This document shows, piece by piece, positions 1-6,653 of a stretch of 40,963 bases of DNA (position 1 is the first letter of the stretch; each line of letters begins with the position of its first letter). A model generated the notes under the pieces. That model was not told where the DNA came from, searched no databases, and saw only the letters and a program-made list of their open reading frames with translations. Both the position numbers and the translations under genes were made by a program. This DNA is from a virus. The stretch spans positions 1-40,963 of IMG/VR virus record IMGVR_UViG_3300038701_002113; one strand, given 5' to 3'.

Positions 1-161
1 GAGGGACGTATAGTTTTTTGGCGGTGGAAGGACCCGCGAATCAGCGGGACGGCCGACGCATCTCGGGCGCCCTGCGTCAAGGGGAATCGACACGCGCCGC
101 AGGAATTGCCAACCCCGGCCGAACGCGGCAGGCTGGCGGCGCATTCACCGGAGGACATCCC

Positions 162-353
162 ATGCTGCCCACCCTGTCCGGCGCCGCCGCGCTTCTCTTC
201 GCCGCCATCGCCGCCATTGCTGCCGCGCTGGACGGCCAAACCGTGATCGCCGCCAGCCTCGCCATTGGCGGCCTGGTCACCTTCGCGCTGCTGCGCACCC
301 TGTCCGAAATCGCCGACCACCTGCAGGCCCTGCGCGAGAGCCAGAAACAATAG
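162..353 (+). CDS. Small two-helix membrane protein
   Basis: A 63-aa product beginning MLPTLSGAAALLFAAIAAI. Two hydrophobic stretches (about residues 5-22 and 28-45) are followed by a short charged tail, so it should sit in the inner membrane. The ATG at 162 is chosen because GGAGG lies at 151-155 with good spacing; the same frame is open further upstream, but that extension is Arg/Gly-rich and not protein-like. It is the only plus-strand gene between the left end and the leftward operon, whose last stop is at 423. Size and topology would fit a small holin or antiholin, but no family is recognised and the main lysis cassette lies elsewhere (18273-19568). Confidence 0.6.
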   Translation: MLPTLSGAAALLFAAIAAIAAALDGQTVIAASLAIGGLVTFALLRTLSEIADHLQALRESQKQ

Positions 354-381
354 CGCCCGGTGGCATCTCTGCCCCGGGCGC
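353..381 (-). terminator. Possible weak terminator between convergent genes
   Basis: GCGCCCGG at 353-360 is the exact reverse complement of CCGGGCGC at 374-381, with a 13-nt loop. Read on the minus strand the stem is followed by a modestly T-rich tract (TATTGTTTCT). It lies between the convergent stops at 353 and 423. It is weaker than the terminators at 4164-4225 and 15364-15399, which would allow read-through toward the left end. Confidence 0.35.
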
Positions 382-422
382 GGTTCGGTTCACTGGCAAC
401 ATGTCAACGCAGTGACATTTCG

Positions 423-1085
423 TCAAGCCCCTTCCTTCCACGGCTCCAGCGGCGGCATCTCATCCGTCACCGTGAAGCCGCCCAGGTCGTCGCCGATCCG
501 AAAGGTCGTCTGCAGCTCCAGCAGCGCGCCCCACCAGTCGAACCACGCCCGCCGCAGCGCCGCCGTAGACCGCGCATCGCCGTGGAAATGCACCGGACAC
601 CAGAACCCCCAGTCGCCGCCCAGCCCGCGCACCAGCAGCTCACGCCGCGCCCGCATCCCGTGCTTGCACTTGCGCCACGACACCGGCGCGCAGGTGGTGG
701 CCACGTCCGGCGGCACCGGCCAGCGATCCGCCCGTGCCAACTCGGCGATCCAGATCGCCATGCGCCGCCCGCCACAGCCCTCGGGCAGACAGGCCAGGGC
801 CGAGGCGACCCGCTCGGCATCCTCGTGCGGATCGCTGCGCCCGCCGCCGTCGATCTGACAGCCCAGGTCCTTGCGCTGCATCAGCAGCCACTCGGTGCCG
901 ATGCCCGGCCGCACGCCCGAGACCGAGGCCAGCTCGTCGAAATCCAGCGAGGCCTTCTCGGACTGGAACGCCCAGACCAGCAACTGCCAGATCGACACCG
1001 CGCGCCGCGCGCCCCGGCCCGGACGGATGCGGGTGTCCTCCAGCGCAACCCGGTCCCGCGCCGCCATGCGCCCGGCCATCATCAT
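423..1085 (-). CDS. Cys-rich phage protein in the lambda Q position
   Basis: A 220-aa protein beginning MMMAGRMAARDRVALEDTR. Start 1085 is chosen because its ATG overlaps the upstream stop as ATGA (1082-1085); longer in-frame starts run back through the previous gene. Seven cysteines, most falling between residues about 75 and 145 (LGCQID, ACLPEGCGG, TTCAPVSWRKC, FWCPVHFHG), and several His suggest metal binding. No family is recognised. It is the last gene of the leftward early operon, after the replication genes and before the genome end, the position lambda Q occupies relative to cos and the terminase gene. A late antiterminator role is an inference from position only. Confidence 0.7.
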   Translation of the reverse strand: MMMAGRMAARDRVALEDTRIRPGRGARRAVSIWQLLVWAFQSEKASLDFDELASVSGVRPGIGTEWLLMQRKDLGCQIDGGGRSDPHEDAERVASALACLPEGCGGRRMAIWIAELARADRWPVPPDVATTCAPVSWRKCKHGMRARRELLVRGLGGDWGFWCPVHFHGDARSTAALRRAWFDWWGALLELQTTFRIGDDLGGFTVTDEMPPLEPWKEGA

Positions 1086-1669
1086 GCGCCGCCCTCGCCA
1101 ACGGCACCCAGTTGCGCCAGCGCCTCGCAGGCCCGCACCGCCAACAGGCGGCGGTCGCGGAACGCGGCCTCGGCGGGTGTCAGATCCTCGCCGCGTGTCA
1201 GCCGCCGCTCGATATCGCGCAGGTGGCGGCGCGGGCCATCCGCCTCTTCGGACAATTGCTTGCAGACGTAGTCGTTGGGCCAGAGCCGGTTGGCGCGCAG
1301 CCACTTGCGCAGCTCGGGCGCCCAACCCTCTGCGATGGCGGCCTGCCCCTTGGCATTTGCAAAGACCGCGCGGATCAGCGGAGATCCGGTGTCCTTGGGC
1401 GGCTGGATCTCACGGGCACGCTTCAACAGCGTCGTCGCCAGGGGAAAGCGGTCCTTGTCCTTGCCAGTGGCAAAGGTCACCGCCTCCTCCGCCAGCGCGG
1501 CCAGGTTCTGCGGCGACATGTAGGCCAGCCGCTGGCAGACCTCGTCGATCATCTCGGCAAACTGGTCCTTGGTCAGGGTCGAGGGCTTGGCCAGGCCCTG
1601 CCTCTGCAGCCCCTTCACCAGCACATCGCGCACCCGCGCCTCTCCGTCCTTCTGCTCTGCCGTGTCCAT
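1082..1669 (-). CDS. Phage protein in the lambda P position
   Basis: A 195-aa, mainly helical and charged protein beginning MDTAEQKDGEARVRDVLVKG. The ATG at 1669 follows AAAGGGGCAGG on the minus strand, an adequate ribosome site. No Walker motif is visible, so it is not an AAA+ loader of the DnaC type. It lies between the DUF1376-like protein with its repeat array and the Cys-rich gene at 423-1085, the slot where lambda carries helicase loader P. Helicase loading or another replication role is therefore plausible from context alone. Its stop overlaps the next start (ATGA). Confidence 0.7.
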   Translation of the reverse strand: MDTAEQKDGEARVRDVLVKGLQRQGLAKPSTLTKDQFAEMIDEVCQRLAYMSPQNLAALAEEAVTFATGKDKDRFPLATTLLKRAREIQPPKDTGSPLIRAVFANAKGQAAIAEGWAPELRKWLRANRLWPNDYVCKQLSEEADGPRRHLRDIERRLTRGEDLTPAEAAFRDRRLLAVRACEALAQLGAVGEGGA

Positions 1670-1730
1670 GCCTGCCCCTTTTTCTCAGCCTGATCCGGAT
1701 CCATCCACAGGCGGCCCCGTGGCGTTTCGT

Positions 1731-1800
1731 GTGTCTGTTCTTCTCTTTTCTTCTCTGTTCTGCTCTGTGCAGCACTGTGTCGTTCTGTGCGGTTCTGTGG
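1731..1800. repeat. Seven tandem 10-bp repeats, iteron-like
   Basis: Seven consecutive decamers fill 1731-1800 without spacers: gtgTCTGTTC, ttcTCTTTTC, ttcTCTGTTC, tgcTCTGTGC, agcACTGTGT, cgtTCTGTGC and ggtTCTGTGG. The shared core is TCTGTKC, once per ten bases, so the same DNA face would be presented each turn. The array lies in the only sizeable gap of the replication operon (1670-1839), directly after the DUF1376-like gene. This is the layout expected of an origin bound by its neighbouring initiator; binding is not shown. Confidence 0.6.
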
Positions 1801-1806
1801 CGCGAC

Positions 1807-1827
1807 GTGTCCGACATGTGTCCGACA
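1807..1827. repeat. Direct repeat GTGTCCGACA x2
   Basis: GTGTCCGACA occurs at 1807-1816 and 1818-1827, an 11-bp period, next to the decamer array and just beyond the end of the 1840-2490 gene. Each copy is close to a palindrome (TGTCSGACA). It may be a second protein-binding element of the same origin or a regulatory site. Confidence 0.4.
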
Positions 1828-1839
1828 CAGATGCGCCGA

Positions 1840-2490
1840 TTAACCGTTTGTTTTCAACGCTGGCCGGTTCAGCAGCCCCGCCTTGTTCGCCGCCGCGAGG
1901 CCGCGTTCCAACGCGAAATGGATCTGCGGCGCGCGCCGCTGGCCGCGATGGTTGTCCAGCAGCCAGGTGTCGAGCCATTCGATCAGCCGCTCATCCCGGC
2001 ACAGCGCGTCGCCACAGCCGACCTCGCGCAGCTGCGGCACCAGCCGCCGCCGCCGTTCGCGCACCGCGCGCTCTTCATTCGAGGCCTTGCGTGCCTCGCG
2101 CCGGTCCATGGCGTCCAGCGCCACCTCGACAACCACCGGGTGGCCCAGCACGACCTCATCGCCGACCCGGTACTGGGTCCAGTGATGCAGCGGCGTGATC
2201 GCCTCGGAACAGGCCCGCTCCCACTCGGTATCGGTCACCCGCAACAGCCGCGCCAACAGCAGCGGATCGGCGGGCAGCGACCCCACCGGCACCTGCTTGC
2301 GCGCCAGGAAGAACAGGTTCAGCGCCATGCCCTGCACCGCCATCGAGGCCGACAGGTGCATTCGCGAAGACAGCCAGCGGTCGTGCCAGAACTTGGTGAA
2401 GTAGTCGCTGGTCAGCGATGGATCGCACAGCGCCTCGGGATAGTCGGGCAGGCCCTGCGGATCGACCGCGCGCAAATGAATCGGCTTCAT
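1840..2490 (-). CDS. DUF1376-like phage replication protein
   Basis: A 216-aa protein beginning MKPIHLRAVDPQGLPDYPEA. Its first half has the DUF1376 pattern: a YFTKFWHDRWLSSRMHLSAS stretch, then LPADPLLLARLLRVTDTEWE, then a short strand and a basic EARKASNEERAVRERRRR helix, as in YdaU-like replication-associated proteins of lambdoid phages. Start 2490 is preceded by an AGGTGG-type ribosome site and overlaps the stop of the 93-aa gene (ATGA 2487-2490). It likely binds or helps open the origin; the decamer array follows its stop. It corresponds in position to lambda O. The family match is from memory of pattern, not a search. Confidence 0.7.
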   Translation of the reverse strand: MKPIHLRAVDPQGLPDYPEALCDPSLTSDYFTKFWHDRWLSSRMHLSASMAVQGMALNLFFLARKQVPVGSLPADPLLLARLLRVTDTEWERACSEAITPLHHWTQYRVGDEVVLGHPVVVEVALDAMDRREARKASNEERAVRERRRRLVPQLREVGCGDALCRDERLIEWLDTWLLDNHRGQRRAPQIHFALERGLAAANKAGLLNRPALKTNG

Positions 2491-2768
2491 GCAGCCACCT
2501 CCACCAACTTGGATGCCAAATAGGCATGGCAGGCCTGCCGCAGGCGGTCCTGCGCAAAGCCATAGCCGTATTCGTTGCTGGCCAGCCGCGCCTCGATCAC
2601 GCCGCAGGCGGCGAGGTGGACGTGACACAGGGCGTCGCCATCCCGCAGCGCGCCGACCCGCTCCAGCGCCGAGGACAGCGACAGAATGGCGGCATCGTTC
2701 AGCACCATCCCGCCGCGCGACAGGGACAGCGCCGTGGCGGCGGTGACCAGGTGCGCGCGCGGCGTCAT
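2487..2768 (-). CDS. Small unknown protein of the replication operon
   Basis: A 93-aa helical protein beginning MTPRAHLVTAATALSLSRGG, with a charged middle (ALERVGALRDGD). No domain is recognised. Both ends are coupled: its start overlaps the upstream stop (ATGA 2765-2768) and its stop overlaps the replication gene start (ATGA 2487-2490). That places it in a multi-cistron leftward message and suggests an accessory role in replication or early takeover. Confidence 0.65.
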   Translation of the reverse strand: MTPRAHLVTAATALSLSRGGMVLNDAAILSLSSALERVGALRDGDALCHVHLAACGVIEARLASNEYGYGFAQDRLRQACHAYLASKLVEVAA

Positions 2769-3061
2769 TCCGCCACCGCCGCCGGGGCAACGGCCCCGGC
2801 CTCGATCATGTCGCGGCCCTGGTCGAGGAACACCTGCAGAGACAGGGCCATCTCACCCACCTCTGCGGGCGACAGATCGTCAATCTGCCCCTGATCAAGG
2901 AATCCGCTGACCAGCGGCACATCGGCCCCCGGCGCGGCCTCATCCAGCGGCAACAGCGCCCAGGACATCAGCCCGCAGTCGTGCAGGGAAAACCGATAGC
3001 GCAGATGGCCGAACCGGCCCGACTGGCGCAGCACGACGCGGGGCTTCTGCGCGCCGCTCAT
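2765..3061 (-). CDS. Small unknown early protein
   Basis: A 98-aa acidic protein beginning MSGAQKPRVVLRQSGRFGHL. The ATG at 3061 is preferred because it overlaps the upstream stop as ATGA (3058-3061); an in-frame GTG at 3070 is the alternative. The N-terminal half looks like a beta-rich fold (LRYRFSLHDCGLMSWALLPL) and the C-terminal half like a helical segment (SPAEVGEMALSLQVFLDQ). Similar small proteins are common in early operons of alphaproteobacterial phages, without known role. Confidence 0.6.
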   Translation of the reverse strand: MSGAQKPRVVLRQSGRFGHLRYRFSLHDCGLMSWALLPLDEAAPGADVPLVSGFLDQGQIDDLSPAEVGEMALSLQVFLDQGRDMIEAGAVAPAAVAE

Positions 3062-3285
3062 GACCGCCACCAGCCCGCCGGCATGCCACCGTCGCGGTCT
3101 TCCGGCTTGGCGCAGGCGCAGGGGCCGATGGCCTTTGGCGACAACATCCGCCCGCGCATGCCCTGCACCGCGCTGTTCGACAGGCCGAACCGATCCCGCG
3201 CCGCCGCCGTACCCTGCGTCTCGATCACCTCCAGGATGGCCAGCGTGCGCTCATCATCGGGCCGCGCGGGATGCCGCGCGCTCAT
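3058..3285 (-). CDS. Small putative HTH protein
   Basis: A 75-aa protein beginning MSARHPARPDDERTLAILEV. Residues about 12-45 (ILEVIETQGTAAARDRFGLS then NSAVQGMRGRM) resemble a compact helix-turn-helix that recognises DNA through the second helix. A Cys-X-Cys (CACAK) follows and the tail is rich in Gly and Trp. Start and stop both overlap neighbours as ATGA. A role as an early regulator is likely but unproven. Confidence 0.6.
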   Translation of the reverse strand: MSARHPARPDDERTLAILEVIETQGTAAARDRFGLSNSAVQGMRGRMLSPKAIGPCACAKPEDRDGGMPAGWWRS

Positions 3286-4040
3286 GCCGCCACCTGCAGC
3301 CAGACCGCCTTGGCGGTGGTGATCGGCACGCCGCAACGGTCGGCCGCTGCACAGAGCTTTTCGTACCCGCCCGACCTGGCGCGCGGGATGGCGACCACCG
3401 CCTGCACCAGCTCCGCGCCAAAACGCTCGGACAGCCGCGCCAGACGATCCTCGCGCGGCGGCCCCGGCGCGGGGGCCGCAGGGGCCACAGGCGCAGACCG
3501 CCCAGCCATCCGCACCCGTGGCAGGCGGACCTCTGCCGGGGCCGCCGCCGGGCGTGCCGGCGGGGCGACCCGCTTCTCCACCGGCAACCGCCCCGCCGCC
3601 CGCAACCGCCGGATGCGCATCGACACCGATCCCGGCGTGCGACCCAGGTCGGCGGCGATGTCCCTCTGGAACCGCCCCGCCAGGACGCCATCGATGATGC
3701 ACTGATCCTCGGCAGTGGAAAACGCGGCGCCCCGCTCCGATGGCGTGATCGAGATGCCGTGCCGGCGCGCGGCGTGATAGACGGAATGCGAAGAGGCCCC
3801 CATCGAGTCCGCGATCCGCGCTGTGGTCAGGCCCTGCGCGGCCAGGTCCCGCAACCGGGCGACACGCACATCGGTCCAGTCAAAACGCGGGTTCTGCCCG
3901 TTCACCGGCAGGCCCAGGTTTTCCCGGTGCCGCAGCACAGTGTTCAATTTCACCCCAAGCGTTGCCGCCATCTCGGCATCATTGCGGCCCGCGTCGTACA
4001 ACTCGCGAAACCATGTCCGGTCGAGCTTTGCCTTTGCCAT
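3282..4040 (-). CDS. Multi-HTH DNA-binding regulator
   Basis: A 252-aa basic protein beginning MAKAKLDRTWFRELYDAG. Three HTH-like segments are visible: residues about 8-40 (AEMAATLGVKLNTVLRHR), 48-80 (ARIADSMGASSHSVYHAARR) and a SANT/GcrA-like unit at about 85-130 (FSTAEDQCIIDGVLAGRFQR, then RTPGSVSMRIRRL). A Pro/Ala-rich linker precedes a helical C-terminus. Start 4040 follows AGGAG at good distance. It is the first gene after the terminator at 4164-4225, so its expression depends on read-through of that hairpin or on a promoter in 4041-4163. It probably regulates the leftward operon or binds the origin. Confidence 0.65.
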   Translation of the reverse strand: MAKAKLDRTWFRELYDAGRNDAEMAATLGVKLNTVLRHRENLGLPVNGQNPRFDWTDVRVARLRDLAAQGLTTARIADSMGASSHSVYHAARRHGISITPSERGAAFSTAEDQCIIDGVLAGRFQRDIAADLGRTPGSVSMRIRRLRAAGRLPVEKRVAPPARPAAAPAEVRLPRVRMAGRSAPVAPAAPAPGPPREDRLARLSERFGAELVQAVVAIPRARSGGYEKLCAAADRCGVPITTAKAVWLQVAA

Positions 4041-4163
4041 CTCACGCTCCTTTCGCTTGGGGAAAATCCCCGGCTTTCGGCCCGCCGCGCCGGGGGCGGC
4101 GTCCTGTCCCGTCATGCTCGTGGGTGGCCTGCCCGCGTTCCGTGAGTGACGCCGGGCATCTGA

Positions 4164-4225
4164 ATAAAAAGGCCCGCCCGACCGTGCCGCACAGAGGTTA
4201 GGATATGCGGCACAGCCGGACGGGC
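4164..4225 (-). terminator. Rho-independent terminator inside the left operon
   Basis: Arms 4172-4191 and 4206-4225 pair over 20 bp with a 14-nt loop. The three mismatches become G-U pairs only in a minus-strand transcript, and the stem is followed there by CTTTTTATTC. Both facts say it acts on leftward RNA. It separates the regulator and 22-aa genes from the replication genes, the place where lambda has tR1. Confidence 0.75.
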
Positions 4226-4285
4226 AGGTCTGCCGCGGGCGCAAACCCAAACCCGACGACAGGGAGCATTCGGCGCGGGGCGTCA

Positions 4286-4354
4286 TCAGCGCAGCCCCGC
4301 GAGGATCAGCGCCGCCAGCGCGGCCAATCCGAAAATCACACCCACCGAGGTCAT
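4286..4354 (-). CDS. 22-aa hydrophobic peptide
   Basis: The peptide begins MTSVGVIFGLAALAALI and ends with Arg; it is essentially one transmembrane helix. Its ATG overlaps the stop of the 148-aa regulator as ATGA (4351-4354). It lies just ahead of the operon terminator, so it could be a real micro-protein, a leader peptide or a by-product of coupled translation. No family is known to me. Confidence 0.35.
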   Translation of the reverse strand: MTSVGVIFGLAALAALILAGLR

Positions 4355-4797
4355 GCGCTGCCCCGCTGGTCCAGCCGCGCCTCCAGCATGGCGGACAGGG
4401 CGGCCATGGCCTCGCGCGCCTCGCGCACTTCCTGCAGGGCGGCGGCCAGCTGCGCGGGCGTGGCAGTCTCGCACAGCGGGATCGCGACGGCGACCGCCTC
4501 TCCCGCCTCCTTGGCGGCGCGGGCGGTCAGGGTCTGCAGGCTCTCGGCCGGGGCAGGCGCACGCGCCGCCCGGTCATGCGCGCGGATCTTGCTGACCGGG
4601 TAGCGCCCGGCGGCATCCTCCAGCGCCCAGATATAGACCGCGGGCCAGTGCAGCTGCCCGGCCATCATCTTCGACAGCGTGCCCTTGGATACGGTGCTGC
4701 CCAGACGGGCGTTGATCGTCTCCGCCGCCGCGTCGAGACAGCCAAAGGTGCCCTCGATCAGCGCCGACATGGCGGCCTGTATGCGCAGATCAGCCAT
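4351..4797 (-). CDS. CII-like early regulator
   Basis: A 148-aa protein beginning MADLRIQAAMSALIEGTFG. Residues about 1-60 look like a Cro/CII-type HTH: a helix with CLDAAAETIN, then TVSKGTLSKMMAGQLHWPAV as turn and recognition helix. Residues 75-148 are an Ala/Glu-rich coiled-coil segment that could make oligomers. Start 4797 is the first ATG that leaves the HTH whole; longer starts have no clear ribosome site. It is the first gene of the leftward early operon, upstream of the terminator, the place of lambda cII. The ribosome site is weak. Confidence 0.6.
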   Translation of the reverse strand: MADLRIQAAMSALIEGTFGCLDAAAETINARLGSTVSKGTLSKMMAGQLHWPAVYIWALEDAAGRYPVSKIRAHDRAARAPAPAESLQTLTARAAKEAGEAVAVAIPLCETATPAQLAAALQEVREAREAMAALSAMLEARLDQRGSA

Positions 4798-4993
4798 GGG
4801 CAACCCCGTTTCCTTGCCCGAAAGGCCCGTTTCGCGGAAGGGTTCCGATATGACAGCGCAACAGAAACCACGGACCGCGATGAATGAGGGGCAGGCACAC
4901 GCAGGTGCCAAGAAGCCGCCTATTTCTCTTGAGGGTTGCCGGAATCAGTCGAAGTCGCTCAATCTGTGGAGGTTTGCATCCACGGAGTTTCCA
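4798..4993. promoter_or_regulatory. Divergent intergenic control region
   Basis: This 196-bp gap separates the leftward regulator (start 4797) from the rightward WYL-domain gene (start 4994), so it must hold promoters for both. CCCGTTTC is repeated directly at about 4805 and 4828. No copy of the 19-bp operator seen at 6091-6648 is present. I cannot place -10/-35 boxes with confidence. Confidence 0.35.
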
Positions 4994-5806
4994 ATGACCG
5001 CGTTGACCGACTGGCTTTTTGACAAGACACCCGGAGAGACCGACGACGCGCCGCCGTCGCCACATGTGTCCGGCCGCCCCCTGGTTTCCGACGACGAGGA
5101 ATGGCTGGAACCGCCCGCCGATGAATACGACCTCGAAGAGGTGTTCACCGTGATCGACTACCGCGACGCCAAAGGGCAGCCCTCGCGCCGCAGGATCACG
5201 ATGCGCACCTTGTCCCGAGGCCCCACCGCCCCGTTGCTCCACGCAATCTGCCATGAGCGCCGCGCCATCCGCTGCTTTCGCACCGACCGGATCGACGGTT
5301 TTATCGAGGACACCGGCGAGGTTCTGGACTGCGCCGCCTTTTTCCGGGAGATCCTGTCGATTGACCTGGCCGCAATCGCGCCAAAGCGCCCGGCCCCGCA
5401 ACCAAAGATCCACACCGCGCTGTCTGTCGCGCGGGGATTTCGCAGCGAATTGCGTGCGCCGCTTTCGGTTCTGGTGGCACTGGCCCGGTCCGATGACCGA
5501 TTTCAGCCCGAGGAACTGGACGTGATCTGCCGCTTCGTCGAGACAATTGCCCCGAACGTGCACGACCCGGCGCATCCCGGCGAGGTGTCGACTATGACAG
5601 AGTTGCGCCCCATGATCCGCCGCATGCGCCCGACGCGCGAGTCCCTGCCCGGCTGCATGGCCGACGTTCAGCCGCAACTGCATGCGCCACTTTTCCGAAA
5701 CGCCTTTGAAACTGCCGTAAATGATGTGCTGTGGGCCGATGGCAAGATCACCCCCGGCGAACAGGGGCTGTTGGCCGAACTCGGCTTTGTGGCCGAGGAG
5801 CATTGA
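4994..5806 (+). CDS. WYL-domain protein with TerB-like C-terminus
   Basis: A 270-aa protein beginning MTALTDWLFDKTPGETDDAP. Residues about 48-115 match a WYL fold: a FTVIDYRDAKGQ strand pair, a variable loop, then HAICHERRAIRCFRTDRIDG, the typical WYL end. Residues about 145-270 are helical and finish with VNDVLWADGKITPGEQGLLA, the acidic motif of TerB-like domains. No N-terminal HTH is present, unlike most WYL regulators. WYL domains sense nucleic acid or nucleotide ligands and are common in defence-related regulators. Start 4994 has GGAG seven bases upstream; an upstream in-frame ATG at about 4850 is possible. It is transcribed away from the leftward operon and ends 26 bp from the convergent Cro-like gene. 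Confidence 0.7.
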   Translation: MTALTDWLFDKTPGETDDAPPSPHVSGRPLVSDDEEWLEPPADEYDLEEVFTVIDYRDAKGQPSRRRITMRTLSRGPTAPLLHAICHERRAIRCFRTDRIDGFIEDTGEVLDCAAFFREILSIDLAAIAPKRPAPQPKIHTALSVARGFRSELRAPLSVLVALARSDDRFQPEELDVICRFVETIAPNVHDPAHPGEVSTMTELRPMIRRMRPTRESLPGCMADVQPQLHAPLFRNAFETAVNDVLWADGKITPGEQGLLAELGFVAEEH

Positions 5807-5832
5807 CCGCGCGCCATCGCATCGGTGGGCGA

Positions 5833-6090
5833 TCATGCGGCGTCCTCCGCAGCGTGCAGCCGGATCAAAAGATCAGCAGTCACCGGAAAATCCCGGTTCC
5901 TTGCTGCTGCCACCAACTGAAAATGGTACTTCGCCGGTATCGACCCGGTTTCCGCCCATTTGTGTACCTGATGCACCGAAACTGGTCGCGAGGCTGCAAG
6001 CGTCGTCATTTCCCCCGCCAGATCGGCCCGGGTTGGCCAGAGGTTCACAAGGTCTCGAATGGTCGGGATTTGGTCCATGCCCATCTGCAT
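5833..6090 (-). CDS. Cro-like repressor (carph-isopro type HTH)
   Basis: An 85-aa protein beginning MQMGMDQIPTIRDLVNLW. Residues 12-60 form the compact HTH seen in YdaS/Cro-like phage repressors: LWPTRADLAGEM helix, then VSVHQVHKWAETGSIPAKYH, where the V-W-x(5)-IP-x-x-Y pattern is typical of the carph-isopro family. It is divergent from the XRE gene at 6186 with three operator copies between them, so the pair forms the likely lysis-lysogeny switch. Which of the two acts as Cro and which as maintenance repressor cannot be told from sequence. Confidence 0.7.
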   Translation of the reverse strand: MQMGMDQIPTIRDLVNLWPTRADLAGEMTTLAASRPVSVHQVHKWAETGSIPAKYHFQLVAAARNRDFPVTADLLIRLHAAEDAA

Positions 6091-6150
6091 AATCGACGTT
6101 TCTTCGATATGTCAATACTCGACGATACTTCGATAGACGTTTTGTCCAGC
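6091..6150. promoter_or_regulatory. Triple operator in the repressor switch
   Basis: Three copies of a 19-bp site with half-site AATCGAC, 5-bp spacer and inverted half-site: 6091-6109 (AATCGACGTTTCTTCGATA), 6117-6135 (ACTCGACGATACTTCGATA) and 6132-6150 (GATAGACGTTTTGTCCAGC, weakest). The first abuts the start codon at 6090. Graded site strength and close spacing recall lambda OR1-OR3. Confidence 0.7.
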
Positions 6151-6185
6151 CCCGGTATCTGTGTGATGTGCAACTGAGAGGTTCC

Positions 6186-6473
6186 ATGAGCAAACACAGC
6201 CCATTTAATCCAGAAGCCGTCGGGCGGCGTCTCGAAGTGCTGCGTCTGCACCACGGCATGACAAAAGCCGATTTTTCCAACTCGGTGGGAATCGATGCGA
6301 CCAGCTATGGGAAGATCGAAAAGGGCCTAAAACCCCTCAAGGCGGACATGGCTTATCGTGTCGCAGAACGGTGGGGTGTAACTATGGACTTTCTCTACCG
6401 GGGGCGCTTGACCGAATTGCCAGCCAAGATCGCCGACAAACTCATGAGCGACCTGAACCAGCGCCAGGAATAG
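6186..6473 (+). CDS. XRE-family phage repressor
   Basis: A 95-aa protein beginning MSKHSPFNPEAVGRRLEVLR. Residues about 13-68 form a standard HTH_3 domain: LHHGMTKADFSNSVGID, then TSYGKIEKGLKPLKADMAYR and RWGVTMDFLYRG, the usual XRE end. It lacks a CI-type C-terminal peptidase domain, so it cannot be cleaved by RecA like lambda CI. Start 6186 follows AGAGG; an upstream in-frame start at 6168 lacks one. It faces the Cro-like gene across three operators and leads toward the rightward early operon. Confidence 0.8.
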   Translation: MSKHSPFNPEAVGRRLEVLRLHHGMTKADFSNSVGIDATSYGKIEKGLKPLKADMAYRVAERWGVTMDFLYRGRLTELPAKIADKLMSDLNQRQE

Positions 6474-6653
6474 ATTCGGTCCACCGAAAATCCTGTTGCT
6501 CTGGCAGCTGCGAGCATCAAGCGCTCTTCAATCTCATACTTCATAAAATGCCTTCCTGCGGACATACCATGAACGTGGCACGCCGCCCAAGTTCCGTCAA
6601 TCGACATTTCTTCTACAAAACGGATTGACAATCGACGTTTTGTCGATTTACCA
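6474..6653. promoter_or_regulatory. Early rightward promoter region with two operators
   Basis: No convincing gene is seen in this gap. Two more copies of the switch operator lie at 6599-6617 (AATCGACATTTCTTCTACA) and 6630-6648 (AATCGACGTTTTGTCGATT). The latter has perfect 7-bp inverted arms and is the best copy in the window. TTGACA at 6625-6630 could be a -35 box whose spacer is covered by that operator, which would let the repressor shut a promoter for the 6654-10615 genes. No good -10 is obvious. Confidence 0.6.

Noticed and set aside
18-161. Upstream extension of the 162-353 gene
   Set aside because: The residues are Arg/Gly-rich and unlike a signal or domain, and the best ribosome site directly precedes 162.
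6395-6607. Minus-strand frame with a MKYEIEERLMLAAARATGFS segment between the XRE gene and the operators
   Set aside because: It looks locally protein-like but runs 79 bp into the XRE gene on the other strand, begins inside an operator copy and lacks a clear ribosome site. It may be a decayed small gene; not enough to annotate.
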